Assembly: GCA_016764415.1 (NCBI GenBank)
Contig: JAESRY010000075.1
Location: forward strand, 1 to 12,626
DNA length: 12,626 nucleotides
Direction of reading: 5' to 3'
DNA from: Cycloclasticus sp.
GTDB taxonomy: Bacteria > Pseudomonadota > Gammaproteobacteria > Methylococcales > Cycloclasticaceae
Below, in pieces: positions 7,743 to 12,626 of the stretch; position 1 is the stretch's first letter, and the number at the start of each line of letters is the position of its first letter. Made by a program: the position numbers and the translations under genes. The notes beneath the pieces are model-generated. The model did not search any database and was not told the DNA's origin. It worked only from the letters and a program-made list of their open reading frames with translations.

Positions 7743-8759
7743 TTAGCCACCCGTTACGCTCATATGACGAAAGATAACGGGTTGTTCAGTAATATCAAAA
7801 TCATGTCCTTTGGGCTTTATATCCATAGACTCTATAAGAGCCTGTTTCACTTTATTTAAGTCAGTAGGATTTGCACGTAATATGCTTTTCAAATCCATTG
7901 AGTGCTCTTGCCCCAAACATAACAACAATAAACCAGATGCCGTTACACGTACCCGGTTACAGGTATCGCAAAAGTTATGACTGTGTGGCGAAATAAAACC
8001 CACTAAATTGTCGTAGCCATTCACACTGTAATAACGCGCTGGCCCGCCGGTATTCTTAGTACTGGATATCAATTCAAACTGCGTTTCAATATCGCGTTTG
8101 ATTTCATCGCTGGAATAATACGCTTCTTCACGAGAGTGACTACTGATAGCGCCTAATGGCATTTCTTCAATGAAGCTTATATCCAAACCTTCGTTCATAG
8201 CGTACTGAACAAGATCATTAACTTCATCATGGTTTCTATTTTTTAAGATGACTGCATTGAGTTTGATTTTTTCAAAACCCGCCTTCTTAGCCGCTTGAAT
8301 GCCGTCTAAGACAACTGAAAGGTCGCCCGTACGCGTCACTTTTTTAAACTTATCCGCGTCCAAGCTATCCAAACTGATATTAACGCGTTTAACACCAGCA
8401 TCTTTTAATGGTTGCGCTAATTTTACTAATTGCGAACCATTCGTCGTAATCACCAACTCGTCTAAACCGTCTAATTGTGAAATCTCAGCAAGCAAGCCTA
8501 CAACATCTTTTCTCACCAGAGGCTCACCGCCAGTAATGCGAATTTTAGTCACGCCCATTTCAACGAAAGCACGCGATAAGAGAGCAATTTCTTCAAGCGT
8601 TAAGACTTGTTCACGAGGCAAAAATTCCATGTCTTCGCTCATGCAATAAACACAGCGAAAATCGCAACGATCAGTGACAGAGATTCTCACATACGTAACC
8701 TGACGACCAAACTTGTCGATTAACTTATTAGTATTGATGTTTGTTGCAACCGCACTCAT
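7743..8759 (-). CDS. moaA: GTP 3',8-cyclase MoaA
   Basis: Radical SAM enzyme that converts GTP to 3',8-cyclo-7,8-dihydro-GTP, the first committed step of pterin-cofactor synthesis. Numbering from the start at 8759 (338 aa): N-terminal cluster CDFRCVYC (Cys32, 36, 39), then TGGEPLVR, ISLDSL, and the C-terminal cluster FCDTCNRVRVT plus a third Cys in LLLLCLG. The protein ends in SVTGG; the terminal Gly-Gly is required in MoaA. An upstream ATG at 8804 adds 15 residues that do not look like MoaA and has no Shine-Dalgarno, whereas AGGAG lies 14 nt before 8759, a long spacing. First gene of the AOR operon, so cofactor synthesis is tied to enzyme production. No other moa genes except the MoaD-like one are here. 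Confidence 0.94.
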   Translation of the reverse strand: MSAVATNINTNKLIDKFGRQVTYVRISVTDRCDFRCVYCMSEDMEFLPREQVLTLEEIALLSRAFVEMGVTKIRITGGEPLVRKDVVGLLAEISQLDGLDELVITTNGSQLVKLAQPLKDAGVKRVNISLDSLDADKFKKVTRTGDLSVVLDGIQAAKKAGFEKIKLNAVILKNRNHDEVNDLVQYAMNEGLDISFIEEMPLGAISSHSREEAYYSSDEIKRDIETQFELISSTKNTGGPARYYSVNGYDNLVGFISPHSHNFCDTCNRVRVTASGLLLLCLGQEHSMDLKSILRANPTDLNKVKQALIESMDIKPKGHDFDITEQPVIFRHMSVTGG

Positions 8760-9021
8760 ACCGCTTATCTTAACTCCTGCATATATAAATTCCCGACTTT
8801 TCATGTAGTTAATTGATTTATGAGAATCATTATCAAATATGAATAATTCTCATTAATATTAACAACTTGCAGACAACGCTTCGTTCCTTTATACACCTTA
8901 CCGCACTTTAATTTTGAAGGTCAATAACTAAATCTTTATTGGCCTTTTCATTCACCTTAACTTCATTGTTTTAAGATAAACTATAAGCACATTTAAGCAG
9001 CAAGGTGACACCTCACAACTC
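8760..9021. other. Divergent intergenic region between the AOR operon and the ABC importer
   Basis: This stretch of 262 bp is AT-rich and non-coding apart from the unlikely 15-codon moaA extension up to 8804. It contains the Fur-like palindrome at 8820-8853 and must hold both divergent promoters. I saw no conserved molybdenum-cofactor riboswitch fold, no terminator and no further clear operator. Confidence 0.7.
8820..8853. promoter_or_regulatory. Fur-box-like palindrome (two facing sites) upstream of moaA
   Basis: TGAGAATCATTATCA at 8821-8835 matches the 7-1-7 Fur consensus TGATAATNATTATCA at every position but one. A second, weaker site reads TGAGAATTATTCATA on the - strand at 8852-8838. 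Together they form a 34-bp palindrome with perfect 8-bp arms (ATGAGAAT/ATTCTCAT). It lies in the 262-bp divergent region, about 60 bp upstream of the chosen moaA start and about 170 bp before the ABC-transporter start. Fe2+-Fur binding here would be expected to repress the AOR operon when iron is plentiful. I could not place clear sigma70 boxes around it. Confidence 0.7.
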
Positions 9022-10011
9022 ATGCGATTATCAAAAACAAAATCTTTCTTTATTGCTGCTCTTGCCACCCATTTATTTGCCTTCACTGTTGCGTTTGCCG
9101 ACGTACAACCCACCATTAAAATTGCTGTTTTAAAATTTGGCACCGTTAATTGGACCTTAGAAACCATAAAGCAACAACAGCTTGATAAAAAAAACGGTTT
9201 TGAACTCATCGTTCAACCATTAGCCAGTACTCAAGCCAGTAAAATTTCTCTGCAAGCTGACGCAACTGACATCATTGTTTCTGATTGGACCTGGGTTGCT
9301 AGGCAGCGCGGCAAATTCGCCAATTTTCTTTTTTCACCGTATTCAAGCTCAGCGGGTTCCATCATGGTACCTAATAATTCACCGATTCATTCCCTCGCTG
9401 ATTTATCGGAGCGCAAGCTGGGCATCGCTGGAGGTGCTCTTGATAAGAACTGGTTACTACTTCGTGCATTGGCTTTAAAGAATAATATCGACCTCGACAA
9501 AAAAGTCGGTAAGGTATTTGGTGCACCCCCTTTACTTAATCACTTAATTCAACAAGGCGAGTTAGACGCCTTATCAAATTATTGGCACTACAGCGCTCGA
9601 CTTAAGGCCAAAGGTTATCGAAAACTCATCGATACGCATGACATTATTCATCAGCTGGGTTTCAAAAGCACTGTTCCTATATTAGGGTATGTGTTCAGAG
9701 AAACATGGGCGCAAGTACATTCAAGCAGCTTAAATAATTTCCTTAAGGCAAGCCAACAAGCGGCCGAACTATTGTGTTCGTCAGACGAACATTGGAATGC
9801 GATTTTACCGTTGACTCGAACAGACGACATTGAGACTCAGTCTTTACTGCGCTCGGGCTATTGTGAAGGTCGCGTCACATCATTTACTCAGCAGGATAAA
9901 CAAACCATTGCCGATATTTATGCGATTTTAGGTCGTATTGGAGGTGATAAGCTGGTGGGATCTGTGAAACAATTAAATTTAAATATATTCTGGAATAATA
10001 ATCGTAATTAA
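9022..10011 (+). CDS. ABC transporter periplasmic binding protein, NMT1/NitT-TauT-like
   Basis: A 329-aa periplasmic solute-binding protein. A Sec signal peptide (Lys-rich start, hydrophobic 9-24) is probably cleaved after AFA at residue 26; no lipobox cysteine is present. TIKIAVLKFGTVNW, DIIVSDWTWVARQRG, FSPYSSSAGSIMV, and SLADLSERKLGIAGGALDKNW follow the pattern of NMT1-like proteins that bind sulfonates, nitrate, thiamine precursors and other small molecules. The ligand cannot be told from the sequence. It is first in a three-gene operon with the permease 25 bp later, and divergent from the AOR operon. The Shine-Dalgarno AAGGTG is about 14 nt from the ATG, so initiation may be weak. It does not resemble ModA, TupA or WtpA by eye. 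Confidence 0.86.
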   Translation: MRLSKTKSFFIAALATHLFAFTVAFADVQPTIKIAVLKFGTVNWTLETIKQQQLDKKNGFELIVQPLASTQASKISLQADATDIIVSDWTWVARQRGKFANFLFSPYSSSAGSIMVPNNSPIHSLADLSERKLGIAGGALDKNWLLLRALALKNNIDLDKKVGKVFGAPPLLNHLIQQGELDALSNYWHYSARLKAKGYRKLIDTHDIIHQLGFKSTVPILGYVFRETWAQVHSSSLNNFLKASQQAAELLCSSDEHWNAILPLTRTDDIETQSLLRSGYCEGRVTSFTQQDKQTIADIYAILGRIGGDKLVGSVKQLNLNIFWNNNRN

Positions 10012-10036
10012 CACCCGCTCGATTTACACTCATTCA

Positions 10037-10780
10037 ATGCAACGTTCTTCGTTTTTAAATTCAACACTGTCGCTGGGGCTATTATTATTAATTTGGCAAC
10101 TCACCGCCACGTTAATTAATTCACCAACATTACCCGCACCCACCCTTGTTTTTGATGTGTTGATTAAAGCCATTCAAAGTGGTGAACTTCCTCATCACCT
10201 GGGCATCACTTTATATAGGTTAGCTATCAGTTTCACGCTGGCCATGTTGTTGGGTGTCGCCATTGGCCTTGCTCTCGGTCGTAAAAAAGGCCTTAATAAC
10301 TTTTTTGATAGTTGGCTTGTTATTTTCCTCAACATCCCCGCTTTGGTCACCATTATCCTGTGTTACATTTGGTTTGGTTTAATTGAAACAGCAGCCATTT
10401 TTGCCGTTGTTATCAACAAGCTTCCCAATGTTATCGTTACCATTCGAGAAGGTGCAAGAAGCCTAGATGAAGAGTTGATTGACATGGCACGCGCCTATCA
10501 ATTTGGTCGCATAAAAACCATTCGGCACGTGATTCTTCCCCAGCTTTTTCCCTACATCATGGCATCGGCAAGAACGGGACTCGCACTTATTTGGAAAATA
10601 GTGCTTGTTGTTGAAATGCTTGGTAGAAGTGATGGCATGGGCTATCAAATCCATCTGTTTTTCCAACTGTTTGATATCACTAGCATCTTGGCTTACACCG
10701 TTTCTTTTATCGTCATTATTCAACTTATTGAAACAACACTGTTGAAGTCGTTAGACACCAAAGCACAACGTTGGAAATAA
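10037..10780 (+). CDS. ABC transporter permease, NitT/TauT (SsuC-like) type
   Basis: A 247-aa inner-membrane permease of the binding-protein-dependent type. About six hydrophobic segments are visible, near residues 9-27, 62-82, 94-114, 116-135, 182-196 and 216-233. The cytoplasmic EAA-like loop that docks on the ATPase is DMARAYQFGRIKTIRHVILP at 149-168. It most resembles SsuC/TauC/NrtB permeases. A homodimer is likely because only one permease gene is present. No clear Shine-Dalgarno precedes the ATG. The ATPase gene starts 6 bp after its stop. Confidence 0.9.
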   Translation: MQRSSFLNSTLSLGLLLLIWQLTATLINSPTLPAPTLVFDVLIKAIQSGELPHHLGITLYRLAISFTLAMLLGVAIGLALGRKKGLNNFFDSWLVIFLNIPALVTIILCYIWFGLIETAAIFAVVINKLPNVIVTIREGARSLDEELIDMARAYQFGRIKTIRHVILPQLFPYIMASARTGLALIWKIVLVVEMLGRSDGMGYQIHLFFQLFDITSILAYTVSFIVIIQLIETTLLKSLDTKAQRWK

Positions 10781-10786
10781 CGTAAT

Positions 10787-11527
10787 ATGAACCGTCTAAT
10801 AATCGATATAAAAGACAAATCGTTCACAAAAGATGGTGCTAATGACGCTTTCTGCGTGATAAAGAACTTACATCTAGAATTAAATAATAACGAATTTGTC
10901 TGCCTCGTTGGCCCATCCGGTTGTGGGAAATCAACATTATTAAACACGGTAGCGGGATTAGACACGCAATTTGAAGGCACGATTAACGCAGGTGACCAGC
11001 ATGGCACACTTAAAACATCATATGTTTTCCAAACACCTCGTTTACTGCCTTGGCGAACAGTTCTTGAGAACATTCAATTAGCCGCGGGGGACGAGACCAT
11101 TGAAACATCAAGAATAACGCACGTTCTTGAACGGCTTGGCATAGAGACTAGCCTAAACAGTTACCCACAACACTTATCATTAGGTATGCAACGACGCGTT
11201 GCACTGGCGCGTGCCTTTTGCATACAAAGCCATACCTTGTTGATGGATGAACCCTTCGTGTCTTTAGACCAACCAACTGCAAGAAAGGCCCGAAGATTAT
11301 TGCTTGAATTATGGGCAGAACACCCCCGAAACGTATTGTTTGTTACACATGATCTAAACGAAGCCATAGAGTTAGCAGACAGAGTCATCTTCTTATCTGA
11401 TTCGCCCAGCAGCGTTATAGGCGACTTTAACGTTGACATCGCTCGTGACGACAGGACGCCTGAACAAGTCAGCCAATTTATAAATCAACTCAGCGCTAAC
11501 CATCAAAACATCCAACACTTACTTTAA
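10787..11527 (+). CDS. ABC transporter ATP-binding protein, NitT/TauT (SsuB-like) type
   Basis: A 246-aa ABC ATPase that powers the importer. Walker A GPSGCGKST is at 42-50, Q-loop Gln82 in VFQTPRLLPW at 80-89 (the LLPW is typical of the nitrate/sulfonate subfamily), the signature LSLGMQRR at 130-137, Walker B LLMDEP at 151-156 with catalytic Glu155, D-loop SLD, and the switch His188 in THD. The signature has Leu in place of the usual first Gly (LSGGM/LSGGQ); Met in the last position is normal for this subfamily. It is last in the operon and followed by the hairpin at 11551. Confidence 0.93.
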   Translation: MNRLIIDIKDKSFTKDGANDAFCVIKNLHLELNNNEFVCLVGPSGCGKSTLLNTVAGLDTQFEGTINAGDQHGTLKTSYVFQTPRLLPWRTVLENIQLAAGDETIETSRITHVLERLGIETSLNSYPQHLSLGMQRRVALARAFCIQSHTLLMDEPFVSLDQPTARKARRLLLELWAEHPRNVLFVTHDLNEAIELADRVIFLSDSPSSVIGDFNVDIARDDRTPEQVSQFINQLSANHQNIQHLL

Positions 11528-11550
11528 TTTCATTACGTAGCAGGCATAAA

Positions 11551-11580
11551 AAAGCCGCTACCTAAATAGGTAGCGGCTTT
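11551..11580. terminator. Bidirectional intrinsic terminator between the ABC operon and the phasin gene
   Basis: A perfect 14-bp inverted repeat AAAGCCGCTACCTA / TAGGTAGCGGCTTT with a 2-nt centre, so the real loop is probably wider. On the - strand it is followed by six T (phasin side). On the + strand the tail is TTTATAAAATTT, weaker but usable. It starts 24 bp after the ATPase stop and serves both converging transcripts. The phasin stop is about 80 bp away on the other side, giving that mRNA a long 3' end. Confidence 0.93.
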
Positions 11581-11660
11581 ATAAAATTTACTGCTATATT
11601 ACCCTCAAAGAGGATAAGTTTCATTGAATAGGAACAACAGCTCTTCCTATTAATTCAACT

Positions 11661-12023
11661 TTAAGCTGCTTTTTTAGCTGCTTTTTTTACAGTTGCTTTA
11701 ACTTCTTTAGTCACAACAGCATTTCCTTCTTGAACAAGTTTAATAACTTCTTCGTTGTAAGATTTTGCATCTTCGATTAATGCTTTGCTGTCAGCTTGTA
11801 CTTTTTCTAAGCTGCTTTTTGCTAGTTCAACTTGATCTTTAACGAAAGAGTTTAAACCTTCAACGTCTTTGATTGCAGTTGCAGCTTTAATACGTGCTTC
11901 AGTTAAAGCAACATATTCTTTAGCAGCAACTTGTTGTGCAGCAACAGCTTTTTCGAATTGTGCTTTGTTGAATTCAGCTAATTTTTTAACAGGAGCTAGT
12001 AGAGTTTCGAAATTGTTTAACAT
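11661..12023 (-). CDS. Phasin family protein
   Basis: A 120-aa phasin, a small amphipathic helical protein that coats polyhydroxyalkanoate granules. The N-terminal MLNNFETLLAPVKKLAEFNKAQFE and the long run of Ala/Lys/Glu/Gln-rich helices (residues about 15-100) fit the gammaproteobacterial phasin family. The tail VKKAAKKAA is Lys/Ala-rich, like phasins that also touch DNA or the granule surface. No cysteine, signal or membrane segment is present. AAGGA lies 7 nt before the ATG. The promoter at 12077-12104 is strong and flanked by PhaR-like boxes. Other PHA genes are not in the window. Confidence 0.9.
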   Translation of the reverse strand: MLNNFETLLAPVKKLAEFNKAQFEKAVAAQQVAAKEYVALTEARIKAATAIKDVEGLNSFVKDQVELAKSSLEKVQADSKALIEDAKSYNEEVIKLVQEGNAVVTKEVKATVKKAAKKAA

Positions 12024-12067
12024 GTCATATCCTTTTTGATTTAATTTAAGTAATAAATATTGCTTTG

Positions 12068-12077
12068 TTGCAGCGCA
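12068..12077. promoter_or_regulatory. TGCN3GCA box 1 (PhaR-operator-like) after the phasin -10
   Basis: TTGCAGCGCA contains TGC-AGC-GCA, which fits the TGCN3GCA core of binding sites reported for PhaR, the PHA-responsive repressor of phasin genes. It directly abuts the -10 box of the phasin promoter on its transcribed side, a good place for repression. Box 2 lies 26 bp away in the same orientation. Confidence 0.5.
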
Positions 12078-12104
12078 TTATACTGACATTTTATTGCAGT
12101 GCAA
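12077..12104 (-). promoter_or_regulatory. Sigma70 promoter of the phasin gene
   Basis: Read on the - strand: -35 TTGCAC (12104-12099), a 16-bp spacer, then a perfect -10 TATAAT (12082-12077). Transcription would start near 12070, leaving a leader of about 45-50 nt before the ATG at 12023. The spacer is one base short of the optimum, but both hexamers are close to or at consensus, which suits an abundant granule protein. Confidence 0.8.
12094..12104. promoter_or_regulatory. TGCN3GCA box 2 (PhaR-operator-like) over the phasin -35
   Basis: TTGCAGTGCAA is an 11-bp palindrome around a central G, with the core TGC-AGT-GCA. It overlaps the -35 hexamer of the phasin promoter. Nine of its first ten bases match box 1 at 12068. 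A repressor on both boxes would cover the whole promoter. Confidence 0.5.
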
Positions 12105-12198
12105 CACTTTATTTGAAAAATTATTTAATACCGCATCTCTTGCCATGCTAACGAGGTGAACGTACCCTATTTACCATGCCCATATATTAAAGGTAACC

Positions 12199-12626
12199 AT
12201 GACTATTTCGACTGATTTTAGTAACCGCGACCTCACTACCGGGGTTAATGAACAATTCCTACAACGTTGGTCACCGCGTGCTTTTAAGAAAACCACCTTG
12301 CCTGAAGACACCATCAAAAGCATTTTCGAGGCCGCTCGATGGGCGCCCTCCTGCTTCAATGAACAACCTTGGTTATTCGTAACGTCAACCGGTGATAATG
12401 ATTTCGATACATTCCTGGGTTTACTCAATGAATCCAATCAGCTCTGGGCAAAAAATGCGGGGTTGATAGGGTTTATCTTTGCCAAGAAAGCCTTCACCCA
12501 TAACGGCTCTGACAATAACAAAGCAAAATTTGATTGTGGCGCTGCTTGGATGAGCCTAACGCTTCAAGCCAATATGCATGACTTATACACACATGGCATT
12601 GGTGGCATTGATTATGCCAATGTATA
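12199..12626 (+). CDS. Nitroreductase-family FMN protein (5' part, cut by window end)
   Basis: The open frame runs from ATG 12199 to the end of the window (142 codons, no stop). It carries QRWSPRAF (FMN-phosphate-binding Arg/Ser region, about residues 22-29), EAARWAPSCFNEQPWLF at 48-64, and FDCGAAWMSLTLQA, all typical of the NfsA/NfsB-like nitroreductase superfamily of NAD(P)H:FMN oxidoreductases. Members reduce nitro groups, quinones or act in other roles, so the substrate is open. AAGGT sits 5 nt before the ATG. It diverges from the phasin gene across 175 bp; I could not place its promoter convincingly. Confidence 0.87.
   Translation, partial: MTISTDFSNRDLTTGVNEQFLQRWSPRAFKKTTLPEDTIKSIFEAARWAPSCFNEQPWLFVTSTGDNDFDTFLGLLNESNQLWAKNAGLIGFIFAKKAFTHNGSDNNKAKFDCGAAWMSLTLQANMHDLYTHGIGGIDYANV

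Noticed and set aside
8299..8649. Open frame of 116 codons on the + strand opposite moaA
   Set aside because: It is antisense to the conserved radical SAM core of moaA and has no start signal or family resemblance.
8760..8880. Possible molybdenum/tungsten-cofactor riboswitch in the moaA leader
   Set aside because: The leader is AT-rich and I see only the Fur-like palindrome, not the GC-rich multi-stem fold expected of the Moco RNA motif. A covariance-model search would settle it.
8914..8942. Possible + strand promoter for the ABC operon (TTGAAG, 17 bp, TATTGG)
   Set aside because: The -35 matches four of six and the -10 only three of six; too weak in AT-rich DNA to annotate.
10720..11073. 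Open frame of 117 codons on the - strand opposite the ABC ATPase
   Set aside because: It is a mirror of the conserved Walker A region of the ATPase gene and has no independent support.
10787..11527. LSLGM in place of LSGGM/LSGGQ in the ABC signature, as a sign of a degenerate ATPase
   Set aside because: The Ser and the second Gly are kept and every other catalytic motif is intact, so the gene looks functional.
11627..11651. 8-bp inverted repeat AATAGGAA/TTCCTATT just after the phasin stop
   Set aside because: It has no following T run and a much better terminator is at 11551-11580; it may only stabilise the mRNA end.

Overview
The window looks like a chromosomal segment of a moderately AT-rich, probably marine gammaproteobacterium. 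The evidence is the gene order (end of a MetW-like frame, DUF4426 protein, rdgB, hemW), which is typical of gammaproteobacteria, plus ordinary housekeeping genes and a PHA-granule phasin. I cannot name the genus. I see no tRNA, rRNA, CRISPR array, transposase or integrase.

Positions 1-3350 (+ strand) are housekeeping: the last codons of a probable metW, a secreted DUF4426 protein, rdgB (nucleotide-pool cleaning), hemW (heme chaperone) overlapping a small CPXCG zinc-ribbon protein, then pyrE. The 208-bp gap before pyrE holds a 40-bp imperfect direct repeat and a repeated 10-mer.

Positions 3399-8759 (- strand) form the most interesting block, read right to left: moaA, aorA (16-Cys ferredoxin), aorB (tungsten/molybdenum aldehyde oxidoreductase), an intrinsic-terminator-like hairpin, aorC (FAD/NAD(P)-binding subunit), a MoaD-like protein ending in GG, and a 98-aa unknown ending in GGG. 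Subunit sizes and order match the NAD-linked bacterial W-AOR described from Aromatoleum. The operon therefore seems to encode the enzyme together with part of its pterin-cofactor supply (MoaA, MoaD). A strong Fur-box-like palindrome lies just upstream of moaA, suggesting iron control of an enzyme very rich in Fe-S clusters.

Positions 9022-11527 (+ strand) hold a divergent three-gene ABC importer of the nitrate/sulfonate (NitT/TauT, NMT1-like) superfamily: binding protein, permease and ATPase. Its substrate is unknown. Its divergence from the AOR operon makes a link to oxyanion or cofactor supply worth testing.

Positions 11551-12626 hold a perfect 14-bp-stem terminator, a phasin gene on the - strand with a clear sigma70 promoter flanked by two TGCN3GCA boxes (PhaR-operator-like), and the 5' part of a nitroreductase-family gene cut by the window end.
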